From Novosphingobium sp. 32-60-15 (GTDB lineage Bacteria > Pseudomonadota > Alphaproteobacteria > Sphingomonadales > Sphingomonadaceae), in assembly GCF_002280675.1 (NCBI RefSeq), contig NZ_NCEN01000011.1:1-64000 (forward strand): DNA of 64,000 nt, given 5' to 3'. The position numbers and the translations under genes were made by a program. Positions 1 to 9,224 of this stretch are shown piece by piece. The notes under the pieces were generated by a model that worked only from the letters and a program-made list of their open reading frames with translations, did no database searches and was not told the DNA's origin. Positions within the stretch are counted from its first letter, which is position 1. Every line of letters starts with the position of its first letter.

Positions 1-667
1 TCTTGCGAACGTGAAGATGAGCATGAACCCGTTTGACGAGATCGCGGTTGAGGAAGCCATTCGCCTGAAGGAAAAGGGCGTTGTGACCGAGATTGTGGCC
101 ATATCGGTTGGCCCGCAAAAGGCGCAGGAAACGCTGCGCACGGCGCTGGCGATGGGCGCTGACCGTGCGATTCTGGTGCTGTGTGATGACGAGGTTGAGC
201 CGCTGGCGGTCGCCAAGATCATCAAGGGCATTGCCGATGAAGAGGCCCCCGGCCTGATCATCACCGGCAAGCAGGCGATTGACGATGACAGCAACCAGGT
301 CGGCCAGATGGTCGCCGCGCTGCTGGGCCGTCCGCAAGGCACGTTCGCCAACGAAGTCACGGTTGAAGGCGATTCGGTTGTCGTGAAGCGCGAAATCGAC
401 GGCGGTCTGCAGACGGTGAAGCTGGCGCTGCCCGCTGTGGTCACCACTGACTTGCGCCTTAACGAGCCGCGCTATGCCAGTCTGCCCAACATCATGAAGG
501 CCAAGTCCAAGCCCTTGGCCAACAAGACGCCCGCTGATTACGGCGTCGACACCGCCGCGCGCCTCAAGACGCTCAAGGTTGTCGAACCCGCCGTGCGCAG
601 CGCAGGCATCAAGGTGCCCGATGTCGATACGCTGGTCGCCAAGCTCAAGGAAATGGGAGTAGCCTGA
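1..667 (+). CDS. etfB: Electron transfer flavoprotein subunit beta (5' end outside window)
   Basis: EtfB pairs with EtfA to carry electrons from acyl-CoA and other flavin dehydrogenases to ETF-ubiquinone oxidoreductase. The reading frame is open from base 2 (Leu-Ala-Asn, then [16 protein letters not shown]), a typical EtfB segment about 30 residues inside the protein. The true start therefore lies before the window, and the GTG at 11 is an internal Val codon. The AMP-binding part is visible ([12 protein letters not shown], then [15 protein letters not shown]), and the C-terminus looks complete. The stop overlaps the etfA start (TGATG), so the two genes are co-transcribed. Family assignment is firm. 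Confidence 0.95.
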   Translation, partial: LANVKMSMNPFDEIAVEEAIRLKEKGVVTEIVAISVGPQKAQETLRTALAMGADRAILVLCDDEVEPLAVAKIIKGIADEEAPGLIITGKQAIDDDSNQVGQMVAALLGRPQGTFANEVTVEGDSVVVKREIDGGLQTVKLALPAVVTTDLRLNEPRYASLPNIMKAKSKPLANKTPADYGVDTAARLKTLKVVEPAVRSAGIKVPDVDTLVAKLKEMGVA

Positions 668-1512
668 TGTCCAAGGTTCAAGACGCAACGCTGGCAGCAA
701 TCACTGCTGCATCGCAGCTTGGCGAAGTGACCGCGCTGGTCGCGGGTGCAGGCTGTGACGGCGCGGCCCAAGCCGCCGCGCAAATCGCAGGCGTTGCCAA
801 AGTGCTCAAGGCCGATGACGCAGCCTATGCCAATGCACTGGCAGAAAACCTTGCGCCGCTGATCGCGGGCCTGATGGCGGATTACGACGGCTTCGTCGCG
901 CCTGCCACCACCACCGGCAAGAACGTCGCCCCGCGCGTTGCCGCGCTGCTCGATGTGATGCAGGTGTCCGACATCCTCTCGGTCGAAGGCCCCAAGACCT
1001 TTACCCGCCCGATCTATGCGGGCAACGCCATCGCCACGGTGGAAAGCACAGACGCCAAGCTGGTGATCACCGTGCGCGGCACCGCCTTTGCCAAGGCTGA
1101 CGCGACCGGCGGCAGCGCCAGCATCGAAGCGGTCAGCGCAGGCGCCGACAGCGGCCTGTCCACTTTCGTCAGCGCCGAAATTGCCAAGAGCGAACGCCCC
1201 GAACTGACCAGCGCCAAGATCATCGTATCGGGTGGCCGCGCGTTGAAGGACGCCGCGACCTTCGAGGCGATCATCACGCCGCTGGCCGACAAGCTTGGCG
1301 CAGGCATCGGCGCAAGCCGTGCTGCGGTTGACGCAGGCTATGTGCCCAACGATTATCAGGTCGGCCAGACCGGCAAGATCGTGGCGCCCGAAGTCTACAT
1401 CGCGGTCGGCATCTCGGGCGCGATCCAGCACCTTGCAGGCATGAAGGACAGCAAGGGCCTTTTTGTTTCAGGCAGCCAAATGCCAAGACGGTTGCATCCC
1501 ATGCAACTGTAA
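667..1512 (+). CDS. etfA: Electron transfer flavoprotein subunit alpha, C-terminally truncated
   Basis: This is the FAD-carrying ETF subunit. The N-terminal domain (to about residue 185) and most of the FAD domain are normal: VSGGRALKD, GASRAAVDAGYVPND, QVGQTGKIVAPEVYIAVGIS, and QHLAGMKDSK. After DSK (about residue 264) the protein switches to an unrelated 17-residue tail (GLFVSGSQ...HPMQL) and stops at 281 aa, against about 310 usual. The family's terminal block, with the conserved INKDxxAPIF and VADYGLVAD motifs that contact FAD, is missing. I did not find it in the other frames of the next 130 bases. Deletion, rearrangement or an assembly fault are all possible, so activity is doubtful. 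Confidence 0.85.
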   Translation: MSKVQDATLAAITAASQLGEVTALVAGAGCDGAAQAAAQIAGVAKVLKADDAAYANALAENLAPLIAGLMADYDGFVAPATTTGKNVAPRVAALLDVMQVSDILSVEGPKTFTRPIYAGNAIATVESTDAKLVITVRGTAFAKADATGGSASIEAVSAGADSGLSTFVSAEIAKSERPELTSAKIIVSGGRALKDAATFEAIITPLADKLGAGIGASRAAVDAGYVPNDYQVGQTGKIVAPEVYIAVGISGAIQHLAGMKDSKGLFVSGSQMPRRLHPMQL

Positions 1513-1592
1513 CTCCGTCCTTCGCACTTGCGGGGCAACCCTGAAAACCCCAAAAGGAACTTGCCTTTCAGGCATCCTCTCCCAAACTTTTC

Positions 1593-1623
1593 AAAGGTCG
1601 ATCTTCGGGTCGGCCTTTTTTTT
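1593..1623 (+). terminator. Rho-independent terminator after etfBA
   Basis: There is an 11-bp stem (1593-1603 with 1608-1618, two G-U pairs) closed by a TTCG loop and followed by a run of T to 1623. It ends the etfBA transcript and separates it from the convergent acyl-CoA synthetase gene. Confidence 0.85.
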
Positions 1624-1640
1624 ATGCAACTGACACGGCA

Positions 1641-3227
1641 TCAGACCACAACCGCACTTGCCTGACCCAGCGCACGATATTCATCGCGCAACAGCCGCTT
1701 GAACAGCTTGCCCGTTGGCTCACGCGGCAATTGGCTACGAAAATCAATCTGGCGCGGCAGTTTCATCCGCGAAAGTTGCGGCGCCAGCCATGCAATCAAT
1801 TCCGTTGCCAGTGCTGGCCCTGCCTCGGCCATGTCGCGCGGTTGCACCACTGCCACCACGCGCTCCCCCATATCCGCATCGGGCGCGCCGATCACCGCCA
1901 CGTCAGCCACTTTGGGATGCGTGACCAACAGGTTCTCGATCTCTTGCGGATAGATGTTCACCCCCCCCGAAATGATCATGAAGCTCTTGCGGTCGGTCAG
2001 GAACAGGAACCCGTCCTCGTCCACCCAGCCCACATCGCCAAGGCTGGTCCAGCCGTGCTTGTTGGTGGCGTCGCGGGTCTTGTCGGGATCGTTGTGATAG
2101 GCAAACGGGCTGCCGCCCTCGAAATAGACCTGCCCCTCGGTCCGCGCTGGAACCTCGTCATCCGCCTCATCGCAAATGCGGATCGTGCCGAGCAACGCGC
2201 GCCCCACAGACCCCGGACGCTTCAGCCATTCCTCGCTGGAAATATAAGTAAAGCCATTGCCCTCTGTTCCCGCATAGTATTCCCGTATGACCGGTCCCCA
2301 CCATTCGATCATCGCCTGCTTGATCGGTACGGGGCAGGGCGCGGCGGCATGGATCGCGCATTTCAGGCTGGACATATCGTAACGGTTGCGCACATCTTCG
2401 GGCAGTTTCAGCATCCGCACGAAATGCGTTGGGACCCATTGGCTGTCGGTCACCTTGTACCGCTCGATCAGGGCAAGGGCCTGTTCCGGATCAAACTTCT
2501 CCATCACCACCACTGTCCCGCCCAATCGCTGCACGGTCATCGACCAGCGCAACGGCGCGGCATGGTATAGTGGCGCGGGCGATAGATAGACCGCATCTCC
2601 GCCAATCCCGAACGCCTGTGTAGCCAGGCCGACCAACGAATTGGCCGCGCCGATCGCGGGGTCATCCGGCAGTGGTATCCGCACGCCTTTGGGGCTTCCG
2701 GTCGTGCCGGACGAATAGAGCATGTCACATCCGGCCCGCTCATCGGCAACCGGTGTGTCAGGCATTCCCGCCAGTTCCTCCTCAAGCCCGCCGCCAAAGC
2801 GCAATTGCGCAATCTCGGGCACAAAGCCGGCCGCTTCATCCAGCAGTGCCGCGGTATGGCCTGATCCCACCACCAGACGGCTACCGCTATCGCGCAGGAT
2901 ATAGGCGATTTCCGGCGCTGTAAGCCGCTCGGATATGGCCACATAGACCAGCCCCGCGCGCTGCGCGCCCCACGCCACGGTGAACAGGTCCGCCGTGTTT
3001 TCAAGGCACATCGCAATCGTATCGCCAACTTGCAGCCCGCGCGCGCGCATCAGTTGTGCAAAGCGGTTCGATGCTGCATCCAGTTCGCCATACGTCAACA
3101 CCCGGCCGCTGCCGCCCATGATGATGGCAGCGCGGGATGGATTGCGGGCGGCATGATACGTCGGGTGTAGCTGCACCGGCCAAATCCTCTCAAAGGGCGA
3201 CGCAGCGTCTCGAAGGGCCGCGTTCAT
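1641..3227 (-). CDS. AMP-dependent acyl-CoA synthetase (ANL superfamily)
   Basis: The protein is predicted to activate a carboxylic acid with ATP and load it onto CoA. Its 528 residues carry the P-loop-like ANL motif YSSGTTGSPKG (about 171-181), the adenylate-binding YYAGTEGNG (about 315), the hinge TDRKSFMIISGGVNIYPQEI, and the C-terminal lysine motif PREPTGKLFKRLL. Length and motif order fit a fatty acid or aromatic acid CoA ligase (FadD/CaiC group); the substrate cannot be read from sequence. It starts at ATG 3227 and is transcribed alone, convergent with etfBA. Confidence 0.88.
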   Translation of the reverse strand: MNAALRDAASPFERIWPVQLHPTYHAARNPSRAAIIMGGSGRVLTYGELDAASNRFAQLMRARGLQVGDTIAMCLENTADLFTVAWGAQRAGLVYVAISERLTAPEIAYILRDSGSRLVVGSGHTAALLDEAAGFVPEIAQLRFGGGLEEELAGMPDTPVADERAGCDMLYSSGTTGSPKGVRIPLPDDPAIGAANSLVGLATQAFGIGGDAVYLSPAPLYHAAPLRWSMTVQRLGGTVVVMEKFDPEQALALIERYKVTDSQWVPTHFVRMLKLPEDVRNRYDMSSLKCAIHAAAPCPVPIKQAMIEWWGPVIREYYAGTEGNGFTYISSEEWLKRPGSVGRALLGTIRICDEADDEVPARTEGQVYFEGGSPFAYHNDPDKTRDATNKHGWTSLGDVGWVDEDGFLFLTDRKSFMIISGGVNIYPQEIENLLVTHPKVADVAVIGAPDADMGERVVAVVQPRDMAEAGPALATELIAWLAPQLSRMKLPRQIDFRSQLPREPTGKLFKRLLRDEYRALGQASAVVV

Positions 3228-3323
3228 GGCAGAGTTTAACCGATCGCTTAATCAACGCAACCGCCATTTGTAGTGTCCGTCCTTTGCGCCTAAGGCGGGC
3301 GCGACCAACCAAGGAGCTTGTCC

Positions 3324-4007
3324 GTGATCCCGCGCGAATTGATCGGCACCGCGCAAGTGCCCGGCGGCGAAGAGCTGCGCCTCTATCGCCATGACCGCGA
3401 TTTCATGATCGTGCTTGATCGCAACGAATTGATGAGCAGCCGCCTTAGCGGCTCGGAAATTGCGCTTGCCGACCAAAGCCTTGCGCGGATCAGCGGCGCG
3501 CAACGCCCCGCCGTGCTGATCGGCGGCTACGGCATGGGCTTCACGCTTCGCGCCGCACTCGCCAAATTGCCCAAGGACGCGCATGTCACTGTCGCGGAAC
3601 TTGTGCCCGAAATCATCGAATGGGCGCGCGGCCCGATGCAAGAACTTGCCGCCGGTTGTCTGGATGATCCCCGCGTGCGGTTGGTGATGACCGACGTGGC
3701 CGATGTCATCCGCGCCAATGGTCTTAACGTCGGCGGCACCGGATATGACGCGATCTTGCTGGATGTCGACAACGGCCCCGATGGCCTTGTCCGCGCGGCC
3801 AACAACCAGCTTTATTCCACACGAGGCCTACGCGCTGCCCGCTCCGCGCTGCGCCCCGGCGGTGTCCTGGCCATCTGGTCCGCCGCCAAAGACCCCAACT
3901 TCACCGTGCGCTTGAAGCACGTAGGGTTTGATGTCGAGGAAATCGAAGTGCGCGCCCGAAGCAACGGCAAAGGCGCAAAGCACGTGATCTGGTTCGCGCG
4001 GGATTGA
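3324..4007 (+). CDS. Spermidine-synthase-like class I methyltransferase-fold protein
   Basis: This protein has a Rossmann-like SAM fold related to polyamine synthases. VLIGGYGMGFTLRAAL is the glycine-rich nucleotide loop, followed by VAELVPEIIEWA (acidic residue after strand 2) and AILLDVDNGPDGLV (strand 4). At about 227 aa it is shorter than SpeE, which is usual for the stand-alone 'spermidine synthase-like' group whose reaction is unknown. The start is set at GTG 3324 because AAGGAG (3311-3316) lies 7 bases upstream; the in-frame TTG at 3318 is too close to it. Confidence 0.75.
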   Translation: MIPRELIGTAQVPGGEELRLYRHDRDFMIVLDRNELMSSRLSGSEIALADQSLARISGAQRPAVLIGGYGMGFTLRAALAKLPKDAHVTVAELVPEIIEWARGPMQELAAGCLDDPRVRLVMTDVADVIRANGLNVGGTGYDAILLDVDNGPDGLVRAANNQLYSTRGLRAARSALRPGGVLAIWSAAKDPNFTVRLKHVGFDVEEIEVRARSNGKGAKHVIWFARD

Positions 4008-4012
4008 TCCAG

Positions 4013-4050
4013 CCTCCCCTCCCACCTGCGGGAGGGGCTGGGGGTGGGCA
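4013..4050. repeat. Dispersed CCCCTCCC/GGGAGGGG palindrome, copy 1
   Basis: CCCCTCCC and GGGAGGGG face each other across a 6-base loop and are followed by CTGGGGGTGGGC. A near-identical copy sits at 47319-47351. It looks like a small dispersed intergenic repeat of this genome. Confidence 0.7.
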
Positions 4051-4073
4051 TACACAGCGTCTGAAACCAAAAG

Positions 4074-4101
4074 AAAAGGGCACCGTCGCCGGTGCCCTTT
4101 T
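4074..4101. terminator. Bidirectional terminator between convergent genes
   Basis: A perfect 12-bp stem, AAAAGGGCACCG with CGGTGCCCTTTT, encloses a TCGC loop. T-rich ends lie on both strands (TTTTC on +, TTTTCTTTTGG on -), so it can serve both the methyltransferase-like gene and the M23 peptidase gene. Confidence 0.8.
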
Positions 4102-4140
4102 CAGCATCCTCTCCAAGATGCAAGTCTAGGCAATTGTGCC

Positions 4141-4854
4141 TTATTCAGGGCCGCCGCGGCCATCTGTGGCAGCGTTGCTGGCATAAACTTTGTCGCCATT
4201 GGTCTGCATGTAAGGAACGGGGTTAACCGCTTCACCAGCCACGCGGACTTCATAATGCAGGTGGGGACCGGTTGAACGGCCGGTTGAGCCGACATAGCCG
4301 ATCACGTCGCCCTTGCGGACCTGCTGGCCTTCGGCAACCGCAACGCGTGACATGTGGCCGTAACGGGTTTCCATCGCGCCGCCATGATCAAGCTGCACGA
4401 ACAAGCCGTATCCGCCGAACCAATCTGCCTTTTCAACGACGCCATCGGCGCTTGCGCGGATCGGGGTGCCGGTGCTGGCCGCAAGGTCGATGCCCTTGTG
4501 TGCGCGGCGACCGCCCAGAACGGGGTGATTGCGCATGCCATATCCGCTTGACAGGTATGACACGGTAACCGGAGCCAATGACGGGATCGATACGCCGGCG
4601 CGGCGCGCTGTGGTTGTTCTGGCCGATGGCAGGATGCCGTTATCAAGCTGCTGCCAGCTGGCGAAAAGACGGCGGAATTCCTGATCGCCACTGTCAACCG
4701 AGACGCCTGCTTTTGCAGCTTCGGCGGCGCGAAGCGGAGCAGCGATATCGGCTGAGGCTGAGCTGTTGGCCAGCGCAGGAGCGGCGGAAGAGAAGAAGGC
4801 AACGGCTGCGAAGGCACCGAGAGCAGTCTTGAAGGTTTTGCTGTTGAACAACAT
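4141..4854 (-). CDS. M23 family metallopeptidase (LytM/peptidoglycan endopeptidase)
   Basis: This is a secreted or periplasmic zinc endopeptidase acting on peptidoglycan cross-links. Residues 1-29 form a signal peptide ending in APALA. The M23 domain fills the C-terminal half: GYGMRNHPVLGGRRAHKGID holds the first zinc ligands (H and D), and PHLHYEVRV holds the catalytic/zinc HxH. Length 237 aa is normal for a single-domain LytM protein. The start is ATG 4854. The gene stands alone, with the terminator at 4074-4101 behind it. Confidence 0.9.
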   Translation of the reverse strand: MLFNSKTFKTALGAFAAVAFFSSAAPALANSSASADIAAPLRAAEAAKAGVSVDSGDQEFRRLFASWQQLDNGILPSARTTTARRAGVSIPSLAPVTVSYLSSGYGMRNHPVLGGRRAHKGIDLAASTGTPIRASADGVVEKADWFGGYGLFVQLDHGGAMETRYGHMSRVAVAEGQQVRKGDVIGYVGSTGRSTGPHLHYEVRVAGEAVNPVPYMQTNGDKVYASNAATDGRGGPE

Positions 4855-5046
4855 TGAGACCCGTACGACCTTTTAATCTGCGTTCCGGTTGATGCCTTGT
4901 GGCATTCAATCCGGTGCGCGCTGACCCCCAGTGCGAACCCGTTTGTTGGCGACCGACAGGGAAAGAAGCCTGCCGCCTGGGAAATTTCAGAGTTGGTCGG
5001 AACCCCCCGCCATCTCGTGAATTGGGGGTAGTAGATGGTGTTGCGC

Positions 5047-5895
5047 TTAGGCAACCCCTGCCATGAATTCGCGCGATAGACCGGCTTGATCGCGGGCTGA
5101 GTCGTTGAACGGCGGCTTAACGGCCCCGTGAAAATGGCGCGCAACCAGCCTTTTCCAAGCTTTGGGCGGTGATTCGCTGCGTTTTTCACACACTGCGACG
5201 AAATGCATTGTGCCAAAGCGCACATGGCGAATTTCATCGTCAAGGATTCGTTGCAGCACGCGCGCGGTACGTTCATCGCCTGCGTTCGCAAACTTGCTGA
5301 TGGCACCGGGCGTCACATCCAGCCCGCGCGCTTCTAGGACCATCGGTACAATCGCCAGCCGCGCCGCCACATCATAGGCGGTATCGCGCGCGGCGTCCCA
5401 TAAACCGTCATGCGCAGGCATCGCGCCGTAAAAGCTGCCCAGTGTGCGCAGCCGCCGCGCCAGCAGCGCAAAATGCATCGCCTCGTCCGCCGCAACGCCC
5501 AGCCAGTCTTCCACGAACTGATGCCCCATTTCCGCGCCAAATCGCCCGGCGGCATCCAGTGCCAGATCCATCGCCACGAATTCGATGTGCGCCAGCGCGT
5601 GGATCAGTGCGAGCCGCCCATGCGCCGATCCGCGCCCGCGCTTTGGCATTGCGCCGGGGTGGAGCAATTGCGGAGCAGCGGGACGGGCAGGGACGTCAGG
5701 CATTGGGCAGTCGAAAGCAAACTCCAACTGCCCCGCGCGCCACATCCGGAAGGCCTCGCGCGTTGCCATGACTTTTGCGGCCGGATCGGCAGTAAGCAGC
5801 GCTGCACGGACAACATCGCCCACAGAACGGCGACTTTTGGACCGGACCGTGCCACTTTGCCAACTTTCCGGCACCATAACGCCCACTTGCGCCAC
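5047..5895 (-). CDS. DUF455 family ferritin-like protein
   Basis: This is a four-helix ferritin-like protein with likely di-iron ligands: HALAHIEFVAMDLALD, DWLGVAADEAMHFALL, VLEARGLDVTP and RILDDEIRHVRFG. Each pairs Glu with His in the spacing of ferritin-like carboxylate sites. DUF455 proteins are widespread in alphaproteobacteria and have no settled reaction. The frame opens with GTG 5895; the internal ATG at 5877 (MVPESWQS) is an equally possible start. It ends 20 bases from bcp on the same strand and may be the last gene of the glnE-bcp unit. Confidence 0.8.
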   Translation of the reverse strand: MAQVGVMVPESWQSGTVRSKSRRSVGDVVRAALLTADPAAKVMATREAFRMWRAGQLEFAFDCPMPDVPARPAAPQLLHPGAMPKRGRGSAHGRLALIHALAHIEFVAMDLALDAAGRFGAEMGHQFVEDWLGVAADEAMHFALLARRLRTLGSFYGAMPAHDGLWDAARDTAYDVAARLAIVPMVLEARGLDVTPGAISKFANAGDERTARVLQRILDDEIRHVRFGTMHFVAVCEKRSESPPKAWKRLVARHFHGAVKPPFNDSARDQAGLSREFMAGVA

Positions 5896-5915
5896 CTTTT
5901 TGCAACTGTTTGAAA

Positions 5916-6389
5916 TTACAGCGCTTTTGCAGCAGCCAAAACGTCGTCCGCGTGGCCCTTTACCTTTACCTTGTTCCAGATTTGCGCAATCTTGCCATCC
6001 TTATCAACAAGATAGGTCGTACGTTCCATGCCCATGTAGGTGCGGCCATACATCGACTTCTCGGTCCAGATGCCCAAAGCATCCGACACGCCGCCTTCTT
6101 CGGCGTCGCTTGCCAGTGGTGCGGTCAGGCCATGCTTTTCAGCAAATTTCACATGCTTCTTCGGTGGATCCTTGCTCACACCCAAAACTGCCACATCTGC
6201 TGCTGCGAAATCTGCATAGAGCGCTGAAAAGTCTTTGTTTTCTGTGGTGCACCCAGGAGTGTCGTCCTTCGGGTAAAAGAACACTACCAATTTTTTGCCC
6301 GCGAAACCGGAAGCCTTTACCACACCGCCATCAGGTGCGGTCATCGCGATGTCCGGAAACGCATCGCCAATTCCAAGTCGCTCGCTCAT
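5916..6389 (-). CDS. bcp: Thioredoxin-dependent peroxiredoxin (Bcp/PrxQ)
   Basis: The protein reduces hydroperoxides with a peroxidatic cysteine. The motif FYPKDDTPGCTTENKDF places that cysteine at about residue 47. No resolving Cys five residues later (PrxQ pattern CxxxxC) is visible, so the mechanism may be 1-Cys-like. At 157 aa it has the usual Bcp length, and YLVDKDGKIAQIW is the typical C-terminal strand. Its ATG overlaps the glnE stop by 4 bases, so translation is coupled. Confidence 0.92.
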   Translation of the reverse strand: MSERLGIGDAFPDIAMTAPDGGVVKASGFAGKKLVVFFYPKDDTPGCTTENKDFSALYADFAAADVAVLGVSKDPPKKHVKFAEKHGLTAPLASDAEEGGVSDALGIWTEKSMYGRTYMGMERTTYLVDKDGKIAQIWNKVKVKGHADDVLAAAKAL

Positions 6390-9049
6390 CCCGCAATCTC
6401 CAAAGCAATATCAAATAGTTGGTCCCAAGCCGCCGCGACTGTGTGCCGCGCTGCCAGCACCGCATCCAACAGCGAATCCCAGCTTTCCAGCCCGCAAGCC
6501 AATGCCACAATGCCGCGACTGGCCTCTGGCGGGAACATGCCATCGGGGGCAACTAGCCGGACAACCACCAGCAGGCGCGTCATCAAATCATGCGCAGCGT
6601 GCAGGCCGATCGGTAAAAGTCCAGCCTTTTCAAGCGTCAAGATGGCCTCGCCAAGGTCTGGCGTGCGCGCGGCATGGTCCCGCAGTTGCAGGAAATGGAC
6701 CATGAATTCGATATCGACCAGCCCCCCGCGCGCCAGCTTTACATCAAGCGGCCCCTTGGGCGGCTTGTGCCCGGCCATGGTGGTTCGCATGTCAAGCACT
6801 TCGGCGCGGAGCTTTACAGGATCACGTGGGAGATCAAGCACTTGGCTAATCGTCTGTTGCAGCAGATCACGGTCCGGTGCCGTGCCGAACATCGGGCGGG
6901 CACGGCACAGGGCCATATGCTCCCATGTCCACGCCTCTTCGCGCTGATAGCGCTCAAAGCTATCAAAACTCACGGAAATTGGCCCTTGCGCGCCCGATGG
7001 CCGCAACCGCGTATCCACTTCGTACAGGGCACCTGCCGCCGTCGGTACTGACAGAGCGGCGATGACCCGCTGTGCCAAGCGATTGTAATATAACGTTGCG
7101 CCTAATGGGCGACGGCCATCAGACTCTGCTTCATGATCACCACTGAACAGCAGCACCAGATCAAGGTCGGAAGCATGTGTCAGCGCAGCACCGCCCAAGC
7201 GGCCAAGGCCAAGGATGGCGAGATGACTGCCCGGAACATCGCCGTGATTCTGGCGAAATTCGTCAATCGCCGCTTGGCCTAGAACCTGGATCGCCGCCTC
7301 GGCCACGCGCGACAACGCGGCTGCAACTTCAAGCGGATCGCGCCCGCCCTCGATCAGTTGCACGCCCAACGCAAAGCGCATTTCGCCCACACGGACGCGC
7401 ACGGTATCAAGCAGGCGCTGGTAATCATCGCCCGCTTCGCCGCGTGAAAGTTCAGCCGCGATATCGTCAACGCTGCCGGGCAAATCGAAGGCAGAGCGAT
7501 CAATCAGAGTGTCGAGCAAGTCCGAGCGGCGGGCCAGTTCATCGGCCAGAGTGGGTGCATGAGCCAAGATGCGCATGACCAGCGCGAGCAAGCCAGGGCG
7601 GGCTTCGAGCAGGCGGAACACGTTGATTGCGCTGGGAAGTCCGGCAAGCAATTGTTCCCATCGCAGCAAGGCACGCGGCGGATCGGGGGCATCGGCAAGT
7701 GCGCGCTGCAATTGCGGGCGGATACGGGCAAACGCCTCGCGCGCTTCGGCAGAGCGCAAGCAGCGGTATTGCCCGCCCTCCCACGCATCAATGCGCGCGG
7801 TAAATTCATCCGCCACGGTGACAGCTTCGACCGGGACCGCGCCGGTGGGGGCGTACGTTTCGATCAAGGCATCGAAACGGCGGCCAACCACGTCCGAAAT
7901 ATCAGTCAATTCGCGAACCAATGCAGCGCCATCGGGCAGGCCCTCAAGCTTTGCCACGCTGTCGAGCGCGGCAAGGTCGGTCGGCAACGAGTGCGTTTGC
8001 TGGTCGGATACCATCTGTAAGCGGTGTTCAAGGGTGCGCAGGCGGTCATAGCTTTCGCCCATGACTTCAGCATCTTCGCCCGAAATGATCCCGGCGTGGG
8101 CCAGTGCATTCAACGACGCCCGTGTGCCGCGCAGACGTAATGCGGGGTTGCGGCCACCGTGGATAAGCTGATGCGTTTGCGCGAAAAATTCGACTTCTCG
8201 GATGCCCCCACGCCCGCGCTTCAGGTCATAGCCGGGGCCAATCGCCTGGCCTGCGGAATAGTGATCGCGGATGCGCGTGGTCAGGCGGCCAATCTCGGCA
8301 ATCGCGCCGAAATCAAGGCTGCGCCGCCACACGAAGGGGCGGATCGTATCAAGGAAGGATTGGCCTGCTGCTATATCGCCCGATGCCGCGCGCGCGCGAA
8401 TATAAGCTGCGCGTTCCCACGCCAAAGCGCTTGATTCGTAATGGGTTATGGCTGCTTCGAAGGGCAGGGCCAGCGGGCTGACTTCGGATGCGGGACGCAA
8501 GCGCAAGTCCACGCGGAAGACATATCCCTCCGCCGTGACGTTCGACATGATTTCCATCAACGCGCGGGCAATGCGCTGCGCGGCCTCGGCAGGATCATCA
8601 CGCTCTCGTCGGGGCAGAGTTTCAGGATCGTACAGCAGGATCGGGTCAATGTCGGACGAATAATTCAGTTCTTGCGCGCCGTGTTTGCCCAGCGCGATGG
8701 CAGAAAAGCCCGCAGGCTGTGCATCCGGCGTACGCCGCTGAATTGCCGCAATGATCGCGCGGTCAAGCGAGCGGTCCGCAAAATCGGACAATTCGGTGAT
8801 GACGCGGCCCAGTGGAAAGGCGTGCGCAAGATCGCCAATCGCCAGAACCAGCGACAGTGCCAGCCGTTCGCGGCGCAATGCCACGGCGGTGTCTTCAATG
8901 CCCTCGCCTGCAGACTTTGCCTGGACAAGCGCTTGTTCCACATCGCCTGCGGACAGCATCGCTTCAAGATCGGGCAAGCGGCCCAGCGCCATGGACAGGA
9001 ACGGGGCATGGTCACGAGCGCGGGCTAGGGCGTTTGCAAAGTCGGTCAT
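6386..9049 (-). CDS. glnE: Bifunctional glutamine synthetase adenylyltransferase/deadenylase
   Basis: GlnE adds and removes AMP on glutamine synthetase in response to PII state. Two nucleotidyltransferase domains are visible: the N-terminal deadenylase with GKHGAQELNYSSDIDPILLY and the C-terminal adenylylase with GLGRLGGAALTHASDLDLVL, each carrying the metal-binding DxD. Length (about 887 aa) is a little under the E. coli enzyme. I chose ATG 9049 (MTDFANALARARDH) because family members begin near that segment; the frame stays open to a TTG at 9118. It is followed by bcp in the same operon. Confidence 0.92.
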   Translation of the reverse strand: MTDFANALARARDHAPFLSMALGRLPDLEAMLSAGDVEQALVQAKSAGEGIEDTAVALRRERLALSLVLAIGDLAHAFPLGRVITELSDFADRSLDRAIIAAIQRRTPDAQPAGFSAIALGKHGAQELNYSSDIDPILLYDPETLPRRERDDPAEAAQRIARALMEIMSNVTAEGYVFRVDLRLRPASEVSPLALPFEAAITHYESSALAWERAAYIRARAASGDIAAGQSFLDTIRPFVWRRSLDFGAIAEIGRLTTRIRDHYSAGQAIGPGYDLKRGRGGIREVEFFAQTHQLIHGGRNPALRLRGTRASLNALAHAGIISGEDAEVMGESYDRLRTLEHRLQMVSDQQTHSLPTDLAALDSVAKLEGLPDGAALVRELTDISDVVGRRFDALIETYAPTGAVPVEAVTVADEFTARIDAWEGGQYRCLRSAEAREAFARIRPQLQRALADAPDPPRALLRWEQLLAGLPSAINVFRLLEARPGLLALVMRILAHAPTLADELARRSDLLDTLIDRSAFDLPGSVDDIAAELSRGEAGDDYQRLLDTVRVRVGEMRFALGVQLIEGGRDPLEVAAALSRVAEAAIQVLGQAAIDEFRQNHGDVPGSHLAILGLGRLGGAALTHASDLDLVLLFSGDHEAESDGRRPLGATLYYNRLAQRVIAALSVPTAAGALYEVDTRLRPSGAQGPISVSFDSFERYQREEAWTWEHMALCRARPMFGTAPDRDLLQQTISQVLDLPRDPVKLRAEVLDMRTTMAGHKPPKGPLDVKLARGGLVDIEFMVHFLQLRDHAARTPDLGEAILTLEKAGLLPIGLHAAHDLMTRLLVVVRLVAPDGMFPPEASRGIVALACGLESWDSLLDAVLAARHTVAAAWDQLFDIALEIAG

Positions 9050-9224
9050 TTCAAACGGGGGAATGCCTGTGATGTGCGGGAGGATCAAGCGTGATGGAAT
9101 CCGCAATCCTGTTTCCAACCCGAATCCACCAGACTGATCGCGATTGGTACTGCTGGTGGTTCCACCTGACGGCGTATGCCGTTAAGGCAGCCGCCAACAC
9201 CCAGAACGCCGGATACCCTTACGT

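Noticed and set aside
538..1431. Long antisense frames over real genes (for example opposite etfA, glnE and ftsK)
   Set aside because: They mirror strongly coding, high-GC genes on the other strand and show no family motifs.
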